Positions 37,001 through 48,061 of a stretch of DNA of 64,000 nt are shown piece by piece. The DNA is taken from positions 1,152,986-1,216,985 of the forward strand of contig QAOA01001366.1 of assembly GCA_003255065.1 (NCBI GenBank), written 5' to 3'. This DNA is from Cercis canadensis. Lineage: Eukaryota; Streptophyta; Magnoliopsida; Fabales; Fabaceae. A program made the translations under genes and the position numbers. Position 1 is the first letter of the stretch. Every line of letters begins with the position of its first letter. A model generated the notes under the pieces. That model was not told the origin of the DNA. It searched no databases and saw only the letters and a program-made list of their open reading frames with translations.

Positions 37001-40000
37001 CTCCTAATGTTCTGACCACATGAAAGAGCTAACCTTAAATTGTGATTGTGATTTCTCCTAATTCTCATAGAAATATTGATTGAACTTCATTTATCAAATA
37101 TCATGTTAGTCTTCTAGGATACTGCAGTCAGTTGTTGATATCATTAAAATGATTGAGATTTATTTTGTGCCCTCAATGTGAGTCCTGAAGTACTAAAATT
37201 GCTACTCCAGGATGTCTTAGCAAGAGGAACATATGACTTTTCTAGGAAGAGGGATAGGTCCAGAAGGTGAACTAGCAGGCACTTGAAATGTAATACCAGT
37301 ATAATTCAAGGAAATGATTTTATCTCATATTGGAGCCATAGTTAAAAGAAAGTTCGTGAAGATTTTCTCTTGTAGTTATGAGAGCAAGGGAAAGTTATCC
37401 TTTTGCTCTTTTTGTGTGCAAATCCTCTCTTTAAGGGGGACTGGGACTGCCCGGATTCTTTGGAAGAGGTTCTATCCATTCAGTTTCACCACTTTGGTGG
37501 AAAAAAAAGAAAGGAGAATTAGGCCCTATGGAATGTGTTAGCAGGGCTGTGGAGCATTTGGTAGAGTGCAAAGCCAGAATTTTTAGCATAGATTTGCCCC
37601 TCCACATTATCTTTGGGATGGAATTATTTTTGCAAATGGTTTTTCGGGGGGGTGTCATTGTCAGATATGCAAAAGGATGGAAAGCTCTTTGTAGTGTTTC
37701 TGCAAATGGTTTAGGGTGTCATTGTCAGATGTGTAAAAGGATTGGAAAGCTCTTATGATTTTCTTCTGTTCTAAGAGGATCCCTTATCCCTAGTTTCTGT
37801 GTCTTTTTTCGACTCTAATGAATTCTTCTTTATCAAGGAAAAAGATGGTTCTTTAAATAGAGGTTTTGAGGACTGAGTTTTAGATTTTCATTCTTTTGCA
37901 GGATATAGCAAATAAGATTTCCTCTCTGTGCAAAATACTACGCAGTGGTGATTTCTCAAAACTTAGAGCAATCCAAGAGGCCATACAGCAAATGAATGCT
38001 CCACCATCAATGGTATCCTAAAAGCCTTATCAGACTTTTTTCGAAGATTTTCTTATAGAATGACATCCTCTGCAAAATTGTAGCTTTTTCTTAAATGATC
38101 TTTGAATTGTCCTCTTTGACAAATTGCTTAGTGGTATTTTAATTTAGGATATTATTTTTTTGTATTATGACAAACTTGATGGGACCGGTCATTGTATAAA
38201 GTATGAAAGATCCTCTTTAACATCTTCCTATCATTGCGCCTTCCTTGATAATCTTGTCAATGCCATGATAATAATGTTGCCTTTAGCCAGATAATATATG
38301 GTATTGTTGTATAATTTTGGAATGTACCGCATGACAGCTCTGCTCTGTCTATGTTACATGTATATCTATTAACTTAGCCATATGCACGCATGGAGTTTTG
38401 ACTTTGAAGGATTATTTTCCTTCAAATGGTCATAGATTAATGTTGCCCAATATCATAACTTTTTCCTATTATGTTAACATTGTACATTTACTTATCTTTC
38501 CCTCTCCCCCCCACTAAAATTTTGCTAGACACATGAACTTATGCACAAAATTAGAAGTTCAAGATTACCTTGGCCTGGTGATCAAGGTGAAGAGAGGTGG
38601 ACTTTTGCATGGCAAGCAATAAAAAAGGTATGAGTTTCACATAAATTTTGTTTGCCATCCAAGAGCTTTCTATTATCTTTGTTTTGATTAGCTTAGTATT
38701 TTTTTAAAAAAATTCTTTATGACTTTTGACTGTATCACAGTTTTTCATCTCTGCTCATTTTGGACTATATTGTCTGTATAATTTGCATCATGATATGGAC
38801 GCCCCTTGAATTAAGTAATACATATACCCAAGTGTTTGGTTGCGCCAGTTGCTTTGGGTTGTAACAGATGGTTTTCATATATCTATGGGAGAGCATAAGG
38901 AATTTGACATATTGCTTCGCAGATATGCCATTTAATCTGCTCTGCAAGCACCAAGTGTTTATGATGACATAATGTCAAGATAAATGGAAGAAACCATGTA
39001 AGAATTCGTAATTTCTATTCTTTGTAGGTCTGGGCTTCAAAGTGGAATGAAAGAGCTTTTGTTAGTTGTCAGAAAGCTAAGTTGAATCATGACAATATAT
39101 GCATGGCTGTATTAATTCAAGAAGTAATTTGTGGTGATTATGCTTTTGTTATTCATACAAAGAATCCCTTATCAGGGGATACCACTGAGATATATGCCGA
39201 GGTAAGTTTTTCTTCATGGTCTCTTAACAAATTAAAGAGAATATATATTATCCTGCTTTCTTGGTGCAAAAACAGATTGTGAAGGGCTTGGGAGAGACTC
39301 TGGTGGGAGTATATCCAGGGCGTGCAATGACCTTCGTTGTGAAGAAAACCAATCTAAAATCTCCTTTGGTAATGTCAATTTCCCTTCACAGCCATTCACT
39401 AAACTATACACCATTTAGTTGCAGCATACAAGTTTATTTTGAAATTTTCTAGTTTTGAAAATCTCGTTCATCAAATTAGCAGGAGGCTGAAGCCTTTTAT
39501 GTATACCACTCAAAAAGTGATGGATCTTATTGTAGGTTATTGGTTACCCAAGCAAGCTAACAGGGTTGTACACTAAGAAGTCCATTATATTCAGATCAGA
39601 CTCGAATGCTGAGGACCTTGAAGGATTTGCTGGTGCTGGCCTTTTTGACAGGTATAATATGCGTCTCATTTCTAAAGTAAGGTGTAAATAATGTTAAAAT
39701 ATATTGTAAGATACTAAAGTTTGGCTGGATGATTAAGCATCAGAGTATCACGCACATTTTGAATAAATTTAACTACTCTAGGAAATGGTTCTGGGCTTTC
39801 AGACTGCAGTATTGTTAAAAGCAGTCAGTGATATATGTTATGCAAATCCTTAGCGCAGTTATGCATGGTCTCTATGGTCTTGTAGGAAGTTGCCATTCTG
39901 GAAGCCACTAGTGACCCTTCCATATGTGAATGAACTATAAAGGTGTTGGTTTAGTAAAGAAGATCATATCAGCAAGATTCCCGAAACTCGAAAACTGTGG

Positions 40001-40431
40001 AAAACCCAACTTCACACAGGGTGTTATTAATCCTATGGAATTGCAGAACATCTTTCCTGCATTTATGCTACAACTTTTCCTTAATATTATATGGCTAGTT
40101 ACTATAAGTTGCCCAAATTTGAACATCATTTTTTATTTTGGGTTGTGCAAATACCTCTGCTTCTGCAGTCACATTTTTTGCTTGCTTGGATTATGTACGA
40201 TCTAATGCTTGCCAAATTTCCTGCAGTGTAATCATGGACAAAGTGGAGAAAGTTGTATTAGACTATTCAAGAGATCCTATTATAGTTGATAAACCTTTCC
40301 AGACCTCCCTCTTCTCAAGAATTGCAGAAGCAGGAAAAGTTATAGAGGACCTTTTTGGTTGCCCTCAGGACATTGAAGGAGTGGTTAAAGATGGGACAAT
40401 ATTTGTGGTTCAGGCAAGACCACAAATTTAG
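28027..40431 (+). CDS. GWD2: alpha-glucan water dikinase 2 (31 exons, 1304 aa)
   Basis: This dikinase transfers the beta-phosphate of ATP to alpha-glucan via a phosphohistidine. Exons: 28027-28107, 28188-28297, 28397-28475, 28548-28639, 28720-28873, 29779-30093, 30577-30687, 30803-30901, 31050-31181, 31691-31779, 32018-32152, 32340-32502, 32581-32670, 33066-33251, 33418-33480, 33595-33657, 33856-33915, 33995-34147, 34250-34333, 34482-34658, 34790-34896, 35073-35286, 35436-35539, 35628-35757, 36579-36704, 37902-38012, 38529-38627, 39028-39201, 39276-39368, 39536-39651, 40227-40431; 1305 codons. Two carbohydrate-binding segments of CBM45 type (WILHWG near residue 50; TVLHWGVSKLSPSEW near 300), catalytic His about 910 in DMPDVLSHISIRA, and a C-terminal nucleotide-binding domain (IIFRSDSNAEDLEGFAGAG). 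No chloroplast transit peptide is seen, as known for GWD2, which suggests a non-plastid location. Intron 22 has a GC donor. Confidence 0.94.
30493..30537 (+). repeat. copy of the GWD2 exon 6 tail inside intron 6
   Basis: This 45-bp stretch matches 30047-30091, the end of exon 6, with only two differences. It begins ATGTATTATCATGGCAAAG and ends just before where the donor would be. It lacks the GTGGTTAGG donor context, so it is probably a non-coding relic of a local duplication. Confidence 0.85.
31007..31045. repeat. poly-C / GCCGCC / poly-A stretch next to a GWD2 splice acceptor
   Basis: A run of about 15 C is followed by GGCGCCGCCC and then an A-rich run leading straight to the AG acceptor at 31049, where plants normally have a U-rich tract. 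The composition is unlike the rest of the gene, and similar runs occur at 49434 and at the window end. It may be an assembly artefact. Confidence 0.6.
35287..35288 (+). other. non-canonical GC donor of GWD2 intron 22
   Basis: Exon 22 ends AGTAATAAG|GCATGA, and the next exon starts after GTGCAG with GTATGTTTTGCC. The join is fixed by the protein (ARSNK then VCFATCFDQN), so the intron is GC-AG with a strong AAG|GC context. Confidence 0.85.
37631..37755. repeat. about 70-bp direct repeat, two copies, in GWD2 intron 25
   Basis: Two units begin TGCAAATGG at 37631 and 37701, and both contain GGTGTCATTGTCAGAT and a GGAAAGCTCTT motif. The second is shorter by about 8 bp. It lies in the 1.2-kb intron between exons 25 and 26. 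Confidence 0.75.
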
Positions 40432-41137
40432 CATCGGTAAGTTCATGCTTTCGTGATTTTAGCTTCACAGGTTAAAGATGAATTTAACATATCGCCATTC
40501 AAGTGAAAACAATGTACTATTGGTCTGCCCATGTTCATTTTGAACTGTCCTGAACAGACAGTGGTAATCGGGTTACAATTGAAGGTGGTGCTCTTCTTCC
40601 GGAGAAGACAGTTGTCTTGGACTACAGACCCTATCCTTTATATAAGGATAGAGGTAATTGCTTTACTACAAGTAGAACAATAATGCCTTTTTTAATGTGA
40701 TGGAGCATGCCTCTTGTTGGAGTTTGGTTTTGTTCCTTTTGCCAAATAAAGAAGCCTTGGTTCTGGTGGCTTGTGCCTTTAAATTGAACGTTTGAAATAG
40801 TGAGTGTTCTGTATGTCGTGTACAGAACCTTTTTTCTACTTCGTCGTCCTTAAGGAACAATTATTCACTAGTGTTGTTTGGAAACAACAAAAGTATATGT
40901 TTGCCAATTTAAAATAATTCAGTTAATTATATGTTGTATGTTGACAACAAATATATAACCGGACAAGGATGCCTCGTCCTAGCCCTTTCCCCTGCCCTTG
41001 GGTGTCCCAGATGATTGTTGCAACAAACTTGACAAATCCAAAAGTTTCATAACTTATAAATTTTTTGGCAATTATCTATGGTTCTTCTATCCTTTGCTCT
41101 CCAACTATTTGGTATAGCAATCTGCAATCTCACTATT

Positions 41138-41247
41138 TGTAACTCAAGCCGGTTGAATAAAGTATTTTTCCTTTTCTTTTCCCAAAGCTGTCTGTAACTC
41201 AAGCCGGTTGAATAAAGTATTTTTCCTTTTCTTTTCCCAAAGCTATC
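41138..41247. repeat. 55-bp tandem duplication downstream of GWD2
   Basis: Two adjacent 55-bp units starting TGTAACTCAAGCCGG are nearly identical. Each holds an AATAAA hexamer and a long pyrimidine run (CCTTTTCTTTTCCC). Confidence 0.9.
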
Positions 41248-41269
41248 TGTGTTTTTTTTTTTTTTTTTC

Positions 41270-41642
41270 TATTTACGAGAATTATCATTTGATTTCTAAA
41301 ATTAGTTAAAAAAAGTCATTTGGTTCCAAACATAGATGGATTATAATTATAATTTAGTTCTTTATATGTGATTATTTTATTTTTATATATAGTTACTTTT
41401 GATATTATGTGATTATTTTATTTTTATATATAGTTATTTTTGATATTATATGATTATTTTGTTCACACATGTAGTTATTATATTTAAAAACAAATAAAAT
41501 AATCAAATGTATAAATAGAATAACTATATAATACCAATGAATATTTTAAATATTTTTAATCAAAGTGGAAGGACTAAATTGGAATTTTTTTATATTTAGA
41601 ATTAAATAATTTTTTTTGTCAATTTGAGGAATTAAACAATAA
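41270..41642. mobile_element. MITE related to the element in lyase copy B
   Basis: The left end reads GAGAATTATCATTTGATTT, and the reverse complement of the right end reads GAATTATTGTTTAATTCC, giving imperfect inverted termini. The interior shares AATAACTA-ATAATAC and AATATTTTAAATATTTT with the copy at 3748-4060, and also has a roughly 60-bp internal direct repeat (ATGTGATTATTTTATTT twice, near 41366 and 41408). It has no coding content. Confidence 0.5.
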
Positions 41643-41958
41643 TTCTTTTTTTATGTTAAAGCTGTCTCTTGTTTTTTCAATTATTAGTTGATGAAATTAT
41701 TTACTCCTCTCTTTTTTGGGAGGGGCAGAGGGGGTGGTTCTCTAAAGCAGAACTATTATTCTGATCAACGAAAAATCCAAGTTTGCAAAAACTCTGCAAT
41801 TGAAATTATTTCCCTCAACCTTTCTCCCTTTCTCATTCTGTAGAAAACAACATTGTTTTGTGGACGTAATTGAGCGTACTAGGACCGCTTTTTCAACCTC
41901 CAGTAGTCACTTTTAACTGAATCATCTCCACTTTTGACAATTTTTATGGCATCTAAGG

Positions 41959-42138
41959 GGATTTGGATCCAGTCATGTCACTTGAGTCATGTTGCTTAGA
42001 TCTGAGCTGTCCATTTCATTAAAGCTCATTTCAACCATTAAATATTAATGTGTTTTAATGGTTGAAATGACTTTAAATAGAAGAGACGGCTTAGATTTAA
42101 GCAACATGACTCAAGTTAACATGACTGGATCTCTTCCC
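41959..42138. mobile_element. 180-bp Mutator-like MITE with 9-bp target duplication
   Basis: The left arm GGATTTGGATCCAGTCATG and the right arm (reverse complement GGGAAGAGATCCAGTCATG) go on matching as AACTTGAGTCATGTTGCTTA and beyond, so almost the whole element folds on itself. The central part (TTTCAACCATTAAA) is also palindromic. CATCTAAGG flanks both sides (41950-41958 and 42139-42147). A 9-bp duplication is typical of Mutator-like elements; an 8-bp reading (ATCTAAGG, hAT-like) cannot be excluded. Confidence 0.85.
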
Positions 42139-42493
42139 CATCTAAGGTGTTTTTCTTCCCACGAAAAATGCTAAAATTTGTTATCAATGTACTTTTAGAA
42201 TGAATTATGATAATCTATAAACTATAGTAAATGACAATGAGAGGGTTCCATTGAATTTTATTTTTGGAGAAAAGTAAAAATTCAGCATAAATAACTTGTG
42301 ATCTATAGTTATAACTTATAATAACATATTTTTTAATCGTAAGAATTAAAATATTTAATGTTATTGATTCTATTCTCATAATATATTTCTTTCCTTTTTT
42401 TTTCCACCACATTACACTTCTATACAATAAAAAAAAATTGTAAACAAATAACTATTTCTCTTAATTGAAATACAACCAACGGATCATTTATTA

Positions 42494-45400
42494 GGGTGTG
42501 TTTGGATGGTGTATTTGTAGAGTGTAATGTATTTATAGAGTGTATTTAAAATACTAATTTTAAATTATTCTATTTGTGTAATTTTTTAAAATATTTATCA
42601 AATTTTAGTATATTTTTAGAGTGATTTTTAAAATTTTAATACAGTGTATTTTAAATTTACTTAAAATAGAGTGTATTTAAAATTCATTTTTTTCTCCCCC
42701 GATACCCCTCTCCCTCCCTGTAGCCTCCATGACTCCTTTCTCTCGGCACCGTGTGCCTGTGCGCAGCCATCAGCCAGCATCACCGCCATTTGCCAGCACC
42801 GCCGCCACCAACGCCTCCACCTGCCAGTATCGCCGCCGTCAACGCCACCACCCGTAGCACCGCCTCTCACTTTCTGCTCTTCACAACCTTCTACCGTCGC
42901 CACAGCAAGTATCGAAGGCTAGGTAGAGTTCTTATGTATGAATTTCAGTTTCTATTTTGGGGTTATTTGATAGATTCACATCTCAATTCTTTTGGGTTTC
43001 TGAAATTTGGGTAGTTGTAGAGTTTGAAACGTTTAATTGCATTTGCATGCACTTGATAGGAATTTTGAATGGTCAAAGAAAAAGCACAACCCAAACAAAG
43101 ATCATCATAGAAACAAGTGGAAGAGAGCTCGAGAAAATATTTCCAAGGGCTTATGTTCCCCACTTGATGAACAAAGTTTACTGTGTTACTGATTTGTTGA
43201 TGATTTTGGGATTTATAGAGTGGAAGCTATAAGCTAATTTGGAAAGAGTAAAAAATGATTCATGAGATTTTCGTGTGAAACTAAATTTAACTAGAAGAAT
43301 GAGCTATAATAACAGAGAATGTGGAAATGGCTTAAGGTGCGTTGTCTTGTGTGGGTTTGTGTTAAGGGTATAAATTCACTTGCACTGTAAACTATGTATT
43401 TTGGATAACTAGAGTGTTCATAATCTGTATTTGTTGATATTACTGCAATTTTATGTTGCTACTGTTATGTTTTACAGCTTTCTATGATAAAAGGTTTGAC
43501 TTAGAACATTTCACCTTTGGTGTGTCGTAGCCACAGGGCATGCATATAATCCATTTTCTAGAATTGGACCCAGTATTTTGAAGGTTTAATTAGCTCAGGA
43601 TAATGTGAGACAGCAAATTTGTGTTCATGTTTTCTTTGGAAAACAAGAGCAGCAGCGTGTTGAACAAATCACAAAAAATAACTAAAAACCATTGTTTTCT
43701 ATTTTGTTACATTTCAGTGCTGGGTAAGTAGAGTGTTGGCAAATGGAGCATTTGGCTTAGACCCATATGATTACAAGCTATAAAAGTTGATTTGATTTTA
43801 TCTGCCTATATATCATGCTTCACAGCCTGGTTGGTAAGCTCCCCTGAATATGTTGAAACTTGTAAGTAATCAAAGTGCAGGCTATATAGCCTATAAGAAA
43901 CAAACAAACAGAGGATGAGCAAATTAGATAGGCCAAGTCTTGTGTTTGTTTACTTGTTCCTTGTTCCATTGTTAATGTTATAGAGACAGCGAAGGAAAGG
44001 AACCTAAGGTGGGTAATGGTATTGGATATCAGGATATGGAGTGAGATTCTTAATTCTTTTCCATTTTGTTAAATGAACATACTCACATACCTTTCCAATT
44101 ATTACATTCCTTTTAAAGTGATCAAGTTCTCTGCTGAGTTGGTAGCACTTTATCATTGGTTAGTTAAGAGAACTTAATGCATATGATATGGCAGATAGTT
44201 TCTGTTTATTATGCCTTCACATCCCTTCATTTGGATGATGAGTATTCTGTATTATGTGGAGCCTGAAAAATACATTAACAAAATTTGATAGTTTGACATC
44301 TTGCTGTTCCTTAGTTTGCTTTGTTTATAACTTGTCTAGCACAAAGAAAAATATTTAGAGAGTAGGACAGTAGGTACATTGCATTGTATTTTGATTTGAG
44401 AAAAGAAAATAATTCAGTGTATTGTGTGTTTAGGCTGCATGTTGGATTTTTCATATTATTTATATTATCTTGTGATTCTTGCTCTTTTTATGCTGACCTG
44501 ATATTTTGAACTTTTGTCAATCCGCCTGAGATGGAAGATGATTCATTATTTTTGCGAGGAACTGAAGAGAGTGAGGTTTATTATTGATGAGGAGAAATAT
44601 GTGTAGAAATTTGATACCATTTCTTAAATTTACATGCTAGAGTAATAGAGGGGATTGTGCTTGAATTTGGAATATGGTTTTCATGGACAAGTGAATCGCG
44701 TGGTTCAGGTGTCATGAGCAATATGAATTATGTGCTACTGCCTGCTGTATTTAGAAGGTCCATAATTTTAAAATTGGCTTTGTGCTAATGGGATGTGGTT
44801 CTGTATAAGTTGGAATCAGTGGTAATTGGCTCTGTCTGTCGTACATGTCTTACATTGATTCACATTTGCGAATGAAAATCTTTGGTTTGTTTTATTCAAA
44901 GTCTTGTCGTTCATATACGTAAGTCTTGTTGTTGCCTAATGATTTGAATGTGTCAATTGACTATTGTTTTATTATAAACCATCCAATTGACTGATATGGT
45001 GTCAGAAAGATTCTCTTATGCTTGTCATTCTAAAAATATGACTCTATGTTGCTTGCCTTTCTTCTAGACTCTATTTATGCAGGACTTAGTAATACGTTAA
45101 TTTTTGGAGTAGGTATTCACCATGTTACTCATCTCTCCAGCATTTCTGCAGCTTTGGCCATAGCTCAGGTGGGCAAGAAAGGAAATAACTATGCAGGTTG
45201 GCTACCAATATGCGGCCAAGTACCCAAATATTGTGATCAAGTGAGAGGAGATTTACAGCTGAGTTCATTGCAGTCATTATATATATTGTTCTTCTTCTAC
45301 ATTCCATTCATACAGTCTTAGGTCCTCTTCTCTTGAGAAAAACTCGAGCAGCTTTTCCAGGCTAGTGAGTGAGTTAGTTATAAAACTAGTACAAGTTCAC

Positions 45401-45941
45401 TTCCTTTTGGCTTTCATGGTGTCTCCAGCTCTGAGGTTCTCCTCCTTAGCCCTGAGCAGCACATCAATCTTGACCTCACCTTTCGCTTGTGAAGGAGGAA
45501 GGTCTTTCCCCTTTGTTCAATTTTTTTTTATGTAAAACTGATAGGGTGACAGATTGAATCTCACCCTTAAATTTACTTCACAATGATAAGTGATTGGCTT
45601 TTCTGTGTTTCTGCATGTTATCCTATCTCACCCTTATATTGATCACTTTTTTTCTCTCACTTTATTCATGTGTAATACTGTCATTGTTACAATGGAAAAG
45701 TACACGAGACAAGAGAAAATGTTTGAGGATGTGGGGTTGTGAGGCACTGTTCCCTTGCGTACTGTTAGTGCGGGCTAACAACCGGAGTTAGAGACCAAGC
45801 ACACTGATTTGAAATACTCTTTTTATAATAAATATATCCAAACAAGGTATTTTATAAATACATGTATTTAAAATATTATATTTTAATTACATGTATTTAA
45901 AATACACAAAAATTTGTTAAATACTTCATCCAAACACAACC
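42494..45941. mobile_element. 3.4-kb candidate PIF/Harbinger-like non-autonomous element
   Basis: The left end is GGGTGTGTTTGGATGGTG and the reverse complement of the right end is GGTTGTGTTTGGATGAAG; both are followed by an AT-rich subterminal region with TATTTAAAATAC-type repeats. TTA lies immediately outside each end (42491-42493 and 45942-45944), fitting the 3-bp TTA/TAA duplication of this superfamily. No transposase is recognisable. The interior includes a GC-rich, CCGCCACC-repetitive stretch (42700-42910) and a minus-strand coding-like fragment near 45410-45535, so it may carry captured host DNA. The ends are seen in the sequence; that they bound one element is inferred. Confidence 0.55.
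45410..45529 (-). pseudogene. possible captured gene fragment (C-terminal end of an unknown CDS)
   Basis: On the minus strand one frame reads a short peptide ending in a stop, with protein-like composition (KGKDLPPSQAKGEVKIDVL followed by LRAKEENLRAGDTMKAK). It has no in-frame ATG at its start, and a stop lies just upstream at the TTGAAC boundary. It lies inside the Harbinger-like element and looks like the last exon of a host gene. The source gene is not recognised, and chance is possible for about 40 codons. Confidence 0.3.
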
Positions 45942-46739
45942 TTAGTTTTAATTGCTCCTTGACAGAGTTGTTTGGCGGAATCATCAATATAAAGTGTTAG
46001 TTCTAGTTAATCAATATAATATTTCTTGTTTGTAGTTATCTGTTCATATTTTGAGCATTTTTATTTGGAAGTCTTGCTCCCTGCACTTTATCCATTCACC
46101 AAGAAAATGACGAATTTGATCGCATCATAATTCAAAAGACTATTCTCAAGGAAAATTGCAGCATAGAGAAAACAATATTATAAAACAGCAAAATAAATTA
46201 GTAAGAATGGAAATTGCTTACATGATTGCCAGTGGTTGGTGCATATAAGGAATATTCTAATGTATCTACTTGCAAAGCACGCTTTCCTGATGCTACCTGG
46301 TTTGGTATACACCCAAAAGAAAACCCAATGTGGCAAAATCCCAATTTTCTCTTTTTGTGTCACTTTTCAAATGTTGTTATTTAGTGTTTTTTTTTCCCTT
46401 AATTATAATGAATCGTATTACAGATTTGAGTGTAAATACACCCATTTTATTGGTAAATATTTTCATAACCATATTATGTAATAACACAGAAGGGTAGATA
46501 ATGGTGTGTAAAAAATAGAAAAACAATGATAGATAATGAAATAACTTATATCCAATAAATAATTTAAGAAACAAATAGTAAAGAAAAAATACTATTAGCA
46601 TGGCGTGGTGAAGGCAATATACCAATGAACATATTTTATTTCGCCTAATTGGTGTTAATACTAATATTTTATGCAATTTTTTTACTAAAAAAATATTCTT
46701 TTGGATTAAAGTTCTTTATTTTTCCCGTAAGTATCTTTT

Positions 46740-46846
46740 TTTCGGGATTCTGCCACTTAGCATACACATTTTGAGTTTCGCATGCAACTTAGCACACGCG
46801 TTTTGAGTTTCGTATGCATAAGTGGTAGAACCTAAAATATCAAAAT
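46740..46846. repeat. 32-bp tandem repeat inside a small inverted repeat
   Basis: Two 32-bp units (ACTTAGCATACACATTTTG at 46755; ACTTAGCACACGCGTTTTG at 46787) are bracketed by TTCTGCCACTTA and its inverted counterpart TAAGTGGTAGAA, so the whole could form a hairpin. No target duplication was established. Confidence 0.6.
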
Positions 46847-48061
46847 ACTCAAATTGCTTTCATTTCACGTGTAGTTGTTAGTGCTCATGAGCCTTTGCTT
46901 CAGTAACATTTGAAGTTAGCTGTTATTCAAGCCTCTGAATTTGATTTCGGCGATAATTAATTTTTTCATTGCTCTCAACCTCACCTCAGTCCTCTAATTT
47001 GGAAAATTGCATTATGTTTCAACCTCAATTTTTTTTAATTAATTTTTTTGTTTTTTGTTTTTCCCTAATCACCTAGTGCGTTCAGTTTGATGCGTGAAAA
47101 GAAAAAGGAAAAAAAAAAAACCCTTTAATGGAATTTCACTTTATCTTAGCCAACCTATTCTGTAAATAGTTTTCTATGAAACTTGAAAAATGAATTAGTT
47201 ATTTTTATAAAAAAATTGTAAGGAATAATTTTCTTTATTATGTTGATAATTTAACTCATATTTCATTTATATTTATTATGTGATAGATGTGTGTGTGTTT
47301 TTTCTTTCTTGCTATGTGACGCAAGGATATATTTCATGTTAATAGCAATAAAATATAATTTTTTTTGGCCATTAAACATATTTATTAATGTTTATATCTA
47401 GTGGTAATTTTTTTTTTTATAATCTTATAAATACCCTTCCTTATTTTTTTTATGGAAATACCATCCTTATTAAAATTTGATGTTATCAATATTCCAGTAA
47501 TTTTCAAGAATTTTTCTTTTTAAAAATATTTCCATAAGTTAATTTAATATTGTACATTTTTTTTTATTTTTTTTTCTTGTATATTCTTCTTATTTCATAT
47601 TCATCATTCAAAATTAAGGAGATAATGCCTTTTGATTATAATTAAGTTATAAATTAAGGTGGATGGATATTATCATTAATATATAATAGTTTATCTTTTA
47701 TATCTCAAAGCTTTTATCACGGATAAATGAAAATTATACATATATAGTTGTATATAAAATTACCAAGAAATCTTATATTAATTTAGCTGTATATTATTAT
47801 TTGGCGTTGTTTATCACATGTGAAAAAACATTTTAGCCAAAATAAAAGATTTTGGTTGCGAAATTAGTTCATATATTGGAAACTTTTATAAAAAAAGTTT
47901 AAAAATTAAATTATCAATAAGAACCACAAAATGAGGAATACTATTATCCAAGCAAACAAACAAGGTACACACAGTGGAATACCCAAAAACCTAGGGGCAA
48001 CAGAGGTAAAACCGCCTTTCTCATAGACCCTGCAGTAGAAAAGACTCTGCGTCAGTTCTCA

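Noticed and set aside
37431-37758. Possible reverse-transcriptase zinc-binding remnant in GWD2 intron 25
   Set aside because: Only a vague Cys-x2-Cys resemblance (CHCQMCKR) in a short frame; not enough to call a LINE fragment.
40138-40431. Unspliced 97-residue reading at the end of GWD2
   Set aside because: The first 30 residues are intron; the conserved exon starts at 40227 after a CTGCAG acceptor.
42661-42922. Overlapping open frames on both strands rich in Pro/Thr or Gly/Trp
   Set aside because: They follow from a GC-rich CCGCCACC-type repeat stretch; no domain, no splice support, and both strands are equally open.
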